Assembly (NCBI RefSeq): GCF_963678635.1
Contig: NC_087062.1
Coordinates: 68,247,415 to 68,311,414 of the forward strand
From: Symsagittifera roscoffensis
Lineage: Eukaryota; Xenacoelomorpha; Acoela; Convolutidae
Direction: 5' to 3'
DNA length: 64,000 nt
The position numbers were made by a program, and so were the translations under genes. The notes beneath the pieces are model-generated. The model did no database searches, had not been told where the DNA came from, and was given only the letters and a program-made list of their open reading frames with translations. Positions 20,628-32,154 of the stretch are shown in pieces. Numbering within the stretch: position 1 is the first letter of the stretch; each line of letters starts with the position of its first letter.

Positions 20628-21161
20628 TTGTTCCGACTTTCGATACGAAAGTAACGGAATATTTGTGCTCGGGGTGGGTTTTTTTTTCTTCAGACAAATT
20701 TCGACTTTTTAACTAGCCATTTTTGACGGATTTTTTAAATATCATTCGAAAGTTAATTTTGTCCTGAGCTCAAATTTGAAAAGATATTTCACCTGTGATT
20801 ATTTTTTGTAAAGTTATGAGGGTTTAAAGATTGTCATTTTGGCCAATTTGGGACAATTAACGCGCGATATATTTCGCGCTATTAACGCGTAAGCGGAGAG
20901 TTAATCCGTCTTAGAAATCGTTCTAAATTGGTTAAAAGAAGCTTTTTTGCCACAATTGGTTTGTTACAAGGAGCGAAATCTATCCTTTTGTACTTTATAT
21001 GGCGTGTGGGGGGATGATTTTCATTAAAAAAGTTTCAAATTTTTGAAAAAAAAAGTTTCATTTTAATTTATTACTTTTAATTTTTTAATGATATTACTGC
21101 TCTATAAACCTTAATGGGCAGTCGGAACATTCAGGGTTTCGCCCTGATACGAGCAGTCTTG
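20628..21161 (+). mobile_element. Helentron-like element, family B, copy 1 of a tandem pair
   Basis: Begins TTGTTCCGACTTTCGATACG, in which CTTTCGATACGAAAG can fold. It contains an AACGCGCGATATATTTCGCG hairpin in the middle. Near the end the subterminal repeat GTCGGAACA, inverted to the start, is followed by the stem-loop TTCAGGGTTTCGCCCTGA and the end ATACGAGCAGTCTTG. Asymmetric terminal inverted repeats with a 3' hairpin and insertion at T-T are features of Helentrons (Helitron2) and their non-autonomous derivatives. No Rep/helicase is encoded. Confidence 0.7.
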
Positions 21162-21678
21162 TTGTTCCGACTTTCGATACGAAAGTGACGGAATATTTGT
21201 GCTCGGGGTGGGTTTTTTTTTTCTTCAGACAAATTTCGACTTTTTAACTAGCCATTTTTGACGGATTTTTTTTGTATCATTCAAAAGGTATTGTTGTCCT
21301 GAGCTCAAATTTGAAAAGATATTTCACCTGTGATCATTTTTCGTAAAGTTATGGGGGTTTAAAGATTGCCATTTTGGCCAATTTGGGACAATTAACGCGC
21401 GATATATTTCGCGCTAATAACGCGTAAGCGGAGAGTTAATTCGTCTTAAAATTGTTCCAACTTGGTTCAAAGAAGCTTATTTGCCATAATTGATTAGTTA
21501 CAAGAAGCTAAATCTATCTTTTTGTACTTTAAATGGCGCGTGGGGGGATGATTTTCATAAAAAATAACATTTTTTTTCAAATTTTATTACATTTAAGTTT
21601 TTAATGTTATTACTGCTCCATAAAACATTAAAAGGCAGTCGGAACATTCAGGGCTTCGCCCTGATACGAGCAGTCTTG
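21162..21678 (+). mobile_element. Helentron-like element, family B, copy 2 of a tandem pair
   Basis: Joined head to tail to the previous copy without a spacer (CAGTCTTG|TTGTTCCGAC). Its stem-loop is perfect: CAGGGCTTCGCCCTG. The two copies differ by scattered substitutions and a 17-bp length difference. Confidence 0.75.
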
Positions 21679-21763
21679 TTTTATATATGCATAATTTTAG
21701 GGAAATTTTGAAACTTTACATCTTTAAATTAGCTTTTTTTCTTCCAGAAATAATTAAAACTAG

Positions 21764-22169
21764 GGGTCTTATGCACTAAACGGCCCAAAATCAATGTTTC
21801 TATAGCTTGAGCTAAAAGTTATGCGGTCAAATCTGATTGGCCCATTCAAACTCAAGCAACACGTTCAAGCGTTTCAGTCAACGTTTCCAGCAGATAAAAA
21901 TTTAGCCGAAATTAAAGAAAATGTACAACTTGGTCACATAATAAAATCATTTTCACGTCAATTGCAAAACTTTGCTCAGACAAGAAAAGTTCGGTGCAGA
22001 ACAAAAGTTCTTAGGTTTTGGTAATTTCGGCTAGCAATTTCATCTGCTTGAAGTTTTAATTGAAGCGTTTTAATTGAAGCGTTGTTGAATTAGTCAATCA
22101 GATTCAACCACATAAATTTTTAGTTCTATGAAAAAATACTAATTTTGGACCGTTTAGTGCATAAGACCC
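21764..22169. mobile_element. TIR element (family H) with perfect 8-bp target duplication
   Basis: Terminal inverted repeats GGGTCTTATGCACTAAACGG and its complement, extending to CCCAAAAT/ATTTTGGAC. The same 8 bases, AAAACTAG, flank it on both sides (21756-21763, 22170-22177). The element is 406 bp; its only ORF (21821-22024) shows nothing like a transposase, so it is non-autonomous. A GG start with 8-bp duplications would suit Merlin; P elements and hAT also make 8-bp duplications, and the termini alone do not decide. Confidence 0.85.
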
Positions 22170-22179
22170 AAAACTAGAA

Positions 22180-22436
22180 AAAGAATAGCCTAATTACTGA
22201 AATAAAATGGATTATAATGGATTTTCTTGACAAAATAATCGATTTTACTGGGGAAAGAATGGATTATGATCGATCATAATAGATTATAATACATTTTTTT
22301 ATTTTAAAAATAATCAAATTTAATGGCCAATCGATTACATGGTCTAAATTTGCCACAATAATGGATTATAATGACAACATTTTGAACAAAATTTTTCCAT
22401 TATAATCCAATTTTATCCATAAAACTCCGGTGCGGG
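22180..22436. mobile_element. Family E element, right part
   Basis: Dense TGGATTATAATGGATT, ATGATCGATCATAATAG and TGGATTATAATGACA words end in TCCATAAAACTCCGGTGCGGG, the typical right end. A matching left end was not found; the left limit is approximate. Confidence 0.55.
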
Positions 22437-22439
22437 CAT

Positions 22440-22670
22440 AAGCAGATCATTAACCCTGTGTGCCTTTGCCGGACTTGCAGTCTTAAGAATTGAGGGATCT
22501 GTTATTGACAGCTCGTTTTCTACGCCCAGCGATCGAAGCAATATGCTTTTGAAATTGCCATTTACAAGATTAGCGGAGGTTGGCTGTCGATAGTCTCGTC
22601 CAGCAGAGTAATAATTGATGACCCTTGCACGCTGTCTCAAGAAGGACTAGATCATCTTCATCAAAGACCT
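22440..22670 (-). pseudogene. Frameshifted coding remnant of unknown protein
   Basis: The minus strand reads SLKVFDEDDLVLL after an acceptor-like TCTCTCAAG. One base later, in the next frame, it continues RQRARVINYYSAGRDYRQPT, SANLVNGNFKSILLRSLG, VENELSITDPSILK and ASPAKAHRVNDLL, running into the family E terminal repeat. Base composition is far less AT-rich than around it and the composition is protein-like. I do not recognise the family. It may be an exon cut by the E element, or a decayed mobile-element gene. Confidence 0.3.
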
Positions 22671-22679
22671 TGAGAGATA

Positions 22680-23680
22680 AAAATGAGTTCATTTTTCGGA
22701 AAGTGTTTTCTTGTTTTAGTATTTATAGTAAGCAAACTATTGAAAGCGAAACTAATCTATTCGGTGCCGCACAATGAAACCATGCGGATGGCTGATTCGT
22801 TTAAGTTTTTTTAAACTTTCATTTGAATGAATCAGTCGGAAAAACAAACGATGAAAATTCAGATAAAACAGATATTCGCACCCAGATGGTGAATCAACTA
22901 ATGGTCACAACTGCCTAATTATTCGGTGTTTGAGAAACAAGATGATTGAATCTGACGCTTAACTCGTTTGCCAAAATAATTTTCTACAGGGTTCAATCAG
23001 TTCAAAACCTCGTCAAGGCGAAAAACGGTCAAAGTAGAGTTAAAACTGAAGCAAAAAATGGGCGCACGTTATATGCTAGTTCATAATGTGGACGTGAAGA
23101 CCGGACAAGTTAGGATGTTGAGTTTTAGATCGAGGCGAGAATTAGAAATTGTATTGATTGAGTGTTACAACTGAAATATCAAAAATGAGCAGCTTTTAGC
23201 AAAGTACGTTTGCTTGCCAATTCGTTTTTTCTTAGGTTAAACCCAAATTTATCAAAATAAATCCAAAAGTTCACAATTTAAATATAGCTAACCAACAAAT
23301 AATAGTTCATTAAAACCAGCACATGTACACTAGTGTCGATACTTTGTTTTTTCAACGTTTCAGATCACAGCACAACACTTTTGCGTGGCTAGAAAACGAT
23401 ACAAAACTCAATTTTGGCAAGAACTGTTTTCAAGATATGCAATTGAACTCTTACATAATGCCAATTGCCCTAGATGGATACATTTTTCATGATGCCTTTC
23501 AGAATATAGTTTGTACAGGTAAGGGTTTTGGTCAAAGTTTCGGTCAACTTTATAACCAAACACATAGCGCAAACAAACCGCAAACAAAACTATATGCAAT
23601 CGGATAGTTTATCAAATTTATGGCAGAACAAAATTCAAATTTAATTTCTTCTAGGCCACTTTAACATATCAATAAATCTT
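22680..23680. other. Anonymous stretch
   Basis: The ORF at 23323-23607 (MYTSVDTLFFQRFRSQHNTF...) has an uneven composition and an overlapping antisense ORF; I see no domain. A small dyad lies at 22796-22838. Confidence 0.4.
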
Positions 23681-23684
23681 ATCT

Positions 23685-24030
23685 CACAATGAACTTTCAT
23701 GGATAAAAATCAATTATAATATGCTCTAAAAATAAAGGATTCTAATTGATGAAAATTTGATTATACTCTAGTTTTTTTTGAAAAATTAATGTAATCCAAT
23801 TTAATCCTTCCTTGTCTCCACTCCCATGTTAAGCCCCTTTTTCCGTGGACTTTATGAACAAAAAATCGACTATTTTGTAAAATAAAAACAATATAATGGA
23901 TTTTTGAATATTGAAACTAATAGATTAAAATCCCGTAAGAATCCATTTTCATGGATAGATGGGTCATGAAAATTGATTATATGGTTTAACTTTGTTGCCA
24001 ATATAATCCATTATAACCATTTTTTTTCGA
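23685..24030. mobile_element. Family E element, degenerate
   Basis: TGAACTTTCATGGATAAAAATC at the left resembles the E end; TAATCCATTATAACC words and a short pyrimidine-rich centre (CCTTCCTTGTCTCCACTCCC) follow. The right end is lost next to the family C element. Confidence 0.4.
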
Positions 24031-24106
24031 TTTGGCTCTAATAATGATTTGAACTTTGTTCAGAAAACATATTCGAACTTTATATCACATATTGTTTTAT
24101 TGCTTA

Positions 24107-24869
24107 TTGTTCCGACTATTGAAAATGGGGAACTTTGTATTCGAGTGTGTTTTAAGTTTTTTTTTCATGTAAAATCAGGTATCACAAATGATAATCGAAC
24201 TAGGTTGAGTTAGATATCATATTAACGCCCTTTCAGTCGTGATTCGAACCACACTTGAAAAATTTCAAAAATTTCCCCAGAGTCAAGAAAAACCGGTTTG
24301 AAAAATTTGACTTTATGTCTTTATTCGAACGAATAAAGCAAACGAGCAGGTTTTTTGTTTTCCACGCAAAATCAGCTACCATAAGAAGTATTGAGGCTGG
24401 GCTGAGTGCTTTATTATATTAAAACTGTTTCAGTCGTAATTTGAACGACATCAAAAATTTCAAAAAGTTTTCCCGGTGTCCAGAAAAGCCGGTTTGTAGT
24501 TTTTGATTTTTAGTCTAAATTTGAGCGAGTGACCAGGCTTACATTAGCTTATTCATGCTTAGTTTAAGCCTTGGAAATTTAGTTTTACTCTGATGATATT
24601 AAGCTTAATCTTAGGAATAAAAAACTTGAATCTTTGGATTCCTTTTAGAGTATAGTGTTTTTCTTGTTGTTTTTGTTTTTCTTGTTTTTTGTCTTTCCAA
24701 ATTTTTTTTTCAAATTGCATATTTTGCAATGACTGACAAAAAGTCTTAAGCTCTTTTTTTTCGCACTAATCCAAAAAAAATGACACTAATTGGAAAAATA
24801 ATTTTGTTGTATTTTTTTAGGACTGGTCGGAACATTCTGTGCTACTTGCACAGTAACGGGCTATCCTTG
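24107..24869 (+). mobile_element. Helentron-like element, family C, longest copy
   Basis: Starts TTGTTCCGACTATTGAAAATG. Near the end GGTCGGAACA repeats the start in inverted orientation, followed by TTC, the hairpin TGTGCTACTTGCACA, and GTAACGGGCTATCCTTG. The end plan is the same as family B with different sequence. Two diverged internal blocks (around 24220-24310 and 24400-24500: GTCGTGATTCGAAC, GTCGTAATTTGAAC) are a direct duplication. No ORF. Confidence 0.7.
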
Positions 24870-25109
24870 TTCCGTTTTGTGATCATTACTTTTTAAAATG
24901 AATCTTTGTTTAACTGCGTCTGAAAATTTAACTTGTTTTTCAATTTTATTAAAAAAAGTCCTTAATTTCTGAGTTCCATACGTTCTATAAGAGTGATAGT
25001 TTGATTGTTTGTTAAGGTTTCCAATAATTTTTATTGAATTTGTTCATTTTAGGCTTCAATCAATAAAAGAAAATCGCAGTGTCTTAACTTTTTTTGTAAC
25101 TTAAGCAAT

Positions 25110-27780
25110 GAACAAAAATTTATTGAACGATATCCAAGCTTGTTCAACTAAGAATAAAGTTTTTCAGGCGCTTAGTTTTTTGGGTTGAACCCTTCGTTTC
25201 AAAAGTGCTCTTAAACATTAATTTTTGGCAATGCATAAAAAACACAATTGTTTTTTTTTTCAACAGAACCTATTCAATGTTCACTGCAGTCCAAACTGAT
25301 CACTAGCGCTCGGTAGTTATCCCATATTGTCCAAACTGAAAATTTAAAAACCCCAACGCAAAAGTTTGAAAAAACACCTTTTGACAAAAACTAACGTGGG
25401 AAAAGTGTCTTTATTTTTGAGCTTCAGGCATAAATTTTTTCAGGCCAATCAAAAAGTTTCCAGAAAAAGTGATGGCCAAATTGTCTGGAAAAAAATCACC
25501 CAAGCATACATGTTTGGTCTTTTTTTCGTCTTCTATCAAAAATTTCAAAGTTAAAAACAGTATTTTTTTCTTAGTCGTAACACTAAGTTGAAAAAATGTT
25601 GGAAGCATTCTGATTTTGAAACAAATGGCAAAAAATTTGAGTTTTTTCACACCCATACATTGTAAATATGCTGAATCAGATCTGAAATAATCTGTTCCAG
25701 ATTCGGTTTTCATATCTGAATTAGGTTTTAAAAGATTAAAATAACGCTTGGATATTTAAGACTGGTTTATTTCAGATCTGAGATTTAATTTTTCTTTGTT
25801 ATTTCAGATCTGAAAAACTTTTTAAAAACATTTTAAAACGGTTGAAAAGCGGTTTTGTTTGCAAAACAAAAGTTTGTATATATATTCGAAAGTTTTTTAC
25901 CGCTAATTGATTTAAATGAAAATTAAGAATTAGGAAAGAGCAAAGAAGAAAGAACTCAGTTGGTTTCTTAAATTGTATATATTATAACTTAATAAATAGT
26001 TTTTCAGATATAATTTCAGATCTGATTTTGCGTTTTTCAAGTTTATTTTGATCTGAAAACTATTTTTTTAGATCTAAAATTAGATCTGAATTGTAAAATT
26101 TTTCATCAAAATCTCAAAAACTAAATTCAGATCTAAGAATCAAAAAGAATCAATATAGAGTTTCATATATTCTGATGAAAATCCGCTGGGTGCTGACAGT
26201 CGAGGTGTAGAAATTGTTAAGGAAAATCAATTTTTCATAAATGTGCCTGGTAAGTTTTATTGTAATTTTTGAATCATAAAAAATGCTTCATGAAAACTTA
26301 ACTTTGAAATTTCTCTGCTTGATGGCGACTGTTCACAAGTGATTAGATTGAAGATAACTTTATCTCGATTGTCTTCAAAATAGGTAATAATTGAATAATG
26401 AAAAGATCTTTGGGAAATTATTTCACCTCTAGAACTCACCTGTTTTCTTCTTCAGGGTACAAATAGTCTGATGAAAACCGTTTTAAATTAACTGAAAAAA
26501 AAAACATCTTTATGAAAATAACAAAAGATGCATACATTGTTTCGATCTAACTCTTTCAAAACAATCCGTTATTATAAAACCGAAGAAGGTTTGACGACCA
26601 AAGTAAACAATAATTTAGAACAAAATAACATCATAACTGCGCCTTTAGCCTCTTCCAATTGTAGATTCACTGTTTAACATTCAGAGCTAAAAAAAAAGTA
26701 GCTCTATAAAAGTCCACTAGCCCCAAAGTATATCGATTTGTTGGCAAATATTAAAAAAATCATAATTAAAAAAGATCATGAAACGTCATAGACCAAAAAC
26801 GGTTCAAGATCGGAAGTCAGTTTTAATGACAAAACTGGGCCTCAAAACCTCCTTTGAAACACTCCCTTGAATAGATCAAAAATTTTGGGTGGTCATCCAC
26901 TTCTATTGATCATACTTCGCCTGGTATCCGCTCGGCGGTGCGTAATTGTTAGTTGTAATGTCTTTTTGAACTTTGATTTATTATAAAATAGCCTCATTTG
27001 AAATTTTCAAGGAACCATTGGCTTGAGTTCTGAAAAACCTAACCTACGCCAGTCTTTAAAAAATAAAAGGTATTTGGATTTGCTGTTTGTAAGCTTCACA
27101 ATGATGATAAGATATTGGATTGATAATTTTTAATATTAATTTAGAAAATATCTACTGAAAAACGAAAAATTTTGTATGAAGCCAGCTTTTGAATAATTTG
27201 AAAAAAAAAGTGGAAAAAATTTATTGAACAGCTTCAAAACTATTGGTCACGTAAATTTTCTGAAAAACTGTGATGATACTTCCACCGTATTTCACTCTGC
27301 CGTTTTTGCGGCGAATTTTGCCGGAGTCAGAGCGGACTTAAAAATAGACCTCCCTACCCGACCACTCCTCTCCAAAAAAAGGAAACAAAAAAGAACAGGA
27401 AATAAATTAAATTGAGCCTTCAAAGACTTAGCGGAAGTTCAGCCGACAAAAATTAAATTGAAGAAAGATAATAAACCGTTTCTGGATCTTTTCCATTGCA
27501 CATCCAGCTTAACTATAAAAAGATTAAGCTGTAGCACTATAAAATTTTTAGCGATCAAAAGAGGCAATAAATTGCTGGGATTTTCATATGCCAGAAAAAA
27601 AAGTTTTTTTTTGCAGAAGCTTTATGTGTGGCTTTCCCAATGAAAATGAATTAAAAAAAGCTATCTAAAAGGATGCCACTGAAAAAATTAAACCTCAATG
27701 TCAGCACAAAAAGTGCAAAAAAGCGCATAGTCTCCTGCTCAAAACAAGAGTCTAACAAGATTTGGCATTTTTGTACAGTA
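25110..27780. repeat. D array, unit 1
   Basis: The unit starts near ATTGAACGATATCCAAG. Its first part contains many AGATCTGAAAT-like words (25680-26160). The second part starts at CGCTGGGTGCTGACAG (26187) and includes GGTATCCGCTCGGC, GGAGTCAGAGCGGACTTAAA and GATTAAGCTGTAGCAC. No ORF in it is conserved between units, so it does not look like a gene cluster. Nature of the repeat unknown. Confidence 0.7.
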
Positions 27781-29255
27781 TTGTTTTATTGAACGATATC
27801 CAAGTTTTTTCAGCTAAAAATGATTTTCTTTGGCGCTAAATTTTTAATGAAATTTTGTGTCCAAAGTGCTTTAAGCCATAAATTTTAGCTCATTTAAGAA
27901 AAACTTAACTGTTAATTACAACAGATTCCCTTTAATGTTCGTTGCAGCCCAAATTGATAATAAGCGCTCAATTATTACTTCAAATTGTCCAAATTGAAAA
28001 TTAAAAAAAAACACCTTTTTTTAGAAAAATCACTTTTAACGAAAGCTAACGAGTAAAATGTCTCTTTAATTTTTAGCTTTAGACATCAATTGTTTCAGGC
28101 CAATAATAAAGCTTCCACAAAAACTGATGGCCAAAATATTTGGAAAAATCATGCGAGCATACTTATTTGGTCTTTTTCCTTGTCGACTATCACGGATTTT
28201 TTAGTTACAACCAGCAGTTTTTTTTTCTTAGCCGGACCAATAAATTAGAAAAAAGTTTGAAAAAAGTGTAGTGTTGAAATCAATGGCAAAAAAGTCTGAG
28301 TCATTATTATTTCACTCACATTGTAAATATTCCAAATCGGATCTGACATAGTCTGTTCCAGATCTAAGTTTCAGATCATAAATTGGCTGTGAAAGTCTAA
28401 AGTAATGCTTGGATAGCTCAGGACTGGGTTATTCTAGATCTAATTTTTTTTTGTTTATTTCAGATCGGAAGCAAAAACGATTCTAACACAAACTTTGCTA
28501 TTTTAGGTACTTTTATGTTTTATAACTTCTGCTAGCTACTAGCAAGTATTTCAGCCCGAGTCTAATCCGAGATTGTTGAAATATATTTCCCAAAGCATGA
28601 GAAATTTTTATGTCAGTTGGATATATCTTCTGACAATTTTTCAATTGAATTTTTGAATTGAAAATGGTTGATGACAATTTTTTTTGCAAAACAAATGTTT
28701 ATGTAATTAACCGAAATCTTTTTCATTGCTGACTAACCCAAATACAATTGTGTATAGTAGAAACAGCAAAAAAAAGAAAAACTCAACAGGTTTCTCAATT
28801 TGTATTTAAAATAGTTTAACAAAGGGTTTTTCAGATCTAATTTATGATCTGATTTGTTGTTTTCCAAGTTTAACTAGATCTCGAAATTTCTATTTCAAAT
28901 CTAAATTTTAGAAATGAGTTTTTCAAAATCTTATCAAATGTGTAATAGCAGTTTCAGATCTAAGAATTATTTTCAGGTAGAAAAAAACCGGACAATGTAC
29001 AGAAGTTCCGCTGAGAACTATAAAAGGATTAAGCTGTAGCACTATAAAGTTTTGGCAATCAGAAGAGTTTATAAATTACTGGGGTTTCAGAAGTTTTATG
29101 TGTGGCTTACCTATTGAAACTGAACAAAAACAGCCACTTAAAAGCTGCCTCTGAAAAAACCTAAGCCTCGATGTCAGCACAAAAAGTGCCAAATAAGCGC
29201 TTAGTCGCCTGCTCAAACCAAGAGTCTAAAAAGATTACACTTTTTTGTACACCAT
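27781..29255. repeat. D array, unit 2 with 1.3-kb internal deletion
   Basis: Matches unit 1 from ATTGAACGATATCCAAG to TTCCGCTGAG at about 29017, then jumps straight to AACTATAAAAGGATTAAGC, the equivalent of unit 1 position 27509. Confidence 0.7.
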
Positions 29256-31850
29256 TGTTGTACTGAACGCTATCCAAGTTTGTTCAGCTAAAATAAACTC
29301 TTGCCGCATATTTTTTATTATAAATTTTTGTGTCAAAAACGCTGTAAAACATAATTTTTGGTCCACTTCAGAAAAACTCGATTGTTTCTTACAACGGTTT
29401 CTATCTAATCTTCGTTGCAGCTCAAATTGATAATACCCGCTCAATTATTATTCCAAATTGTCCAAATTGAAATTTAAAGAAAACATTCGGAAAATTTTGA
29501 AAAATCACTTTTTAACAAAACTAACAAGGAAAAAGACATCAATTTTTTTCAGGCCAATCAAAAAGCTTCAACAAAAACTGATGGCCAAAATGTATGAAAA
29601 AACCCATCGAGGATATTTGTTTGGTCTTTTTCCCCGTTGACTATCATGGATTTTGTAGTTACAACCCGCAGTTTTTTTCATAGCCGATCCAATGAATTAG
29701 AAAAAAGTTTGAAAAAAAGTGTAATGTGGAAATCAATTGTAAAAAAAAGTTTGCATCATAATTTTTACAGACCCATACTCTGTAAATACTCTAAATCACA
29801 TCTGACATAGTCTCTTCAAGATCTAAACTTCAGATCTGAAATAGCTTGTAAAAGTCTAAAGTAACGCTTGGATAATTCAAGATTGGATTAATATCAGACC
29901 TGATTTTTTGTTTTTCTTGTTTAATTTAGATCTGAAAAATCAATTTGATACGTCAGTTTTTTACATCTTTTGACCAATTTTCAATCTTTGTAAAATTTTA
30001 AAATGGTTGAAGCTGTTTTCTCTCTCAAAAAATTATTTGTATAATTAATCGAAAATTTTTTCTTCGCTAACTAATCTAAATATATATTATAATTTAACAA
30101 AGGGTTTTTCAGATCTTAGATTTTAGATTTGAGATTTTTGATTCTTCAGGAATTTTAGATTTGAGTTGTTGTTTTTCAAATTTAATTAGATCTCAAAATT
30201 TCTACATCAGAACTAAATTTTAGATTTGAGTTTTTTAAATTCTTCGTCAGAAAAATGAAATAACAAATTTTAGATCTAAGAACCAATTTAATTAAGAAAA
30301 AAAAGAATTCCAGACAATGTACAGAAACTCCTCTGGGTAAGGGCAGTTAGGATTGGAAAATTGTTCTAGAAAATCAATTTTTCATTAATTTGCCTTGTAA
30401 ATTTTGATGTTTTCTTTATCATAAAAATGCATGATGAATATATAATTTTGAAAATTTTTTGCTTCTTGACGTCTGTTCAAAATTTGACTTTTGTGATAAC
30501 TTTTCTCGGTTGACTTCAAATAGCTAATAACCGAATAGAGAAAAGATGTTTGCGAAATTATTCACCTCTAAAAATCACCTGTTTTTTTCTTCGGGGTACA
30601 AATAGTATGACTGAAAACCGTTTTAAATAACTGAAAAAAAAATATCTATAAACTAACAAAAGATTCATATGTTGTTTTGATTTTAATCTTACAAAAAGTT
30701 TAATAAACAAGCGGACAACCAAAAAAACAAGGCTTTGGATCAAGTATAGCAATATAACTGCGCTTTTAACTTTTTCATATTATAGATTCACAGTTTGACA
30801 ACCAGAGCTAAAAAAAACAGTTCTACAAGCTTTTTCTAGCCTCAAAGTATATTGGTTTGCTAGCAAAAGTTCATATTTTGTTTCAAATATGATCTTGGAA
30901 CGTCATAGGCCATGAACGGTTGGGAATCGGAAAGCATTTTTGCAGGCGAAAAATTGGCCTCAAAAACCCCTTTGAAACACAGAAGTGATTAAATAGATCA
31001 GAAGACATTGGGTGGTTACACGCATCTATTGATCATACTTTGCCTGGTATCCGCTCGGCTGCGCGTTACTGTGAGCTCTGATTCAAAGCTTGAATTTTAA
31101 TTTATAAAATAGCCTTGTTTGAAAAATTCAAGAAATCGTTGGCCTGAGCTCTGGTAAAAACAAATCTACGTCAACCCTTTAAGATTTAATACCTAATTGG
31201 ACTTGCTATTTGTAAATATCATATAATAAGAAGCTTCTTGAGTCTCGATTGTGTCTAGTGTAATTTGATAAAATATCTACGAAAAAAAAACATTTGTTAT
31301 AAGGAGCCAGTTTATGAATAATTCGAAAAAAAATTGGAATAAAAATTGTTGGGCAGTTTGAAATTTATTTGGTCACTGTTTTGACACCATCACGGTGTTT
31401 CACTCTCCCGTTTTTTTTCGACAAAATTTACCGGAGTCAGAGCGGACTTAAAAACAAACCTCCGTCCTCCGTACCCCCCCCCCCCCCTCCTCCATAAAAA
31501 GGAAACAAAAAAACAGGACTTAAATTAGATTGAGCCTTCAAAAACTTAGCGGAAGTTCAGCCGACAAAAACTAAATCTCATCTACAGCTAATCCTATAAC
31601 TAAAAAAGGATTAGCTGTAGCCCTGTTAAATTTTGTCGATGAGAAGTGGCTATAAGTTACTGGGGTTTTCATAAGCCAGAAAATCTTTTGCCTTTGCAGA
31701 AACTTTATGTAAAGTATTTACCTATTGAAAATGAACAAAAAAAATTACCTAAAATGCCGCCACTGGAAAAACTTAAATCCCTCCTAGAAAATTCCAAAAA
31801 AGCGCTGAGTCATTTGCTCAAACCAACGGTCTAACAAAATTATATATATA
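29256..31850. repeat. D array, unit 3
   Basis: Full-length like unit 1: ACTGAACGCTATCCAAG at 29264, AGATCTGAAAT words at 29800-30300, CTCTGGGTAAGGGCAG at 30332, GGTATCCGCTCGGC near 31047, and GGAGTCAGAGCGGACTTAAA at 31432. A 14-base C-run occurs at 31474-31487 where unit 1 has a mixed pyrimidine tract. Confidence 0.7.
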
Positions 31851-32154
31851 TGTCCTATTTTTGTTGTTGTTTTGTTGAGTATGGCCTTTTGGATTTTTAG
31901 TATTTTCGTGGGAAAGCATAGTAAGCGAAAAGTATAGAAAAGAGTAACAGGTTGAAGAATTGTTTTTTTGAGCTTTAATTATTTTTCTATACTATTTTTC
32001 ATATCGTTTTTCAACATGTAAAATGTATGGAGAAATATGATAGACAGTCCTATGGGAAAATATTCACACAAAGTTGGTCGTATCAAGCCGATGTACTGTA
32101 GGCTCATTTGAAAATGCCAGTTAGAAAAAAGAGAAAAATTTCAAATAAAAGTAA

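Noticed and set aside
20628-21678. Family B as a tRNA-derived SINE
   Set aside because: No A/B box pair was found at the 5' end, there is no poly(A) or simple-repeat tail, and the 3' end is a hairpin plus CTTG.
26431-26500. Strong minus-strand donor CAG|GTGAGT preceded by DYLYPEEEN
   Set aside because: The equivalent site in D unit 3 (30580) is CAG|GTGATT with a shifted frame, so the exon is not conserved between units.
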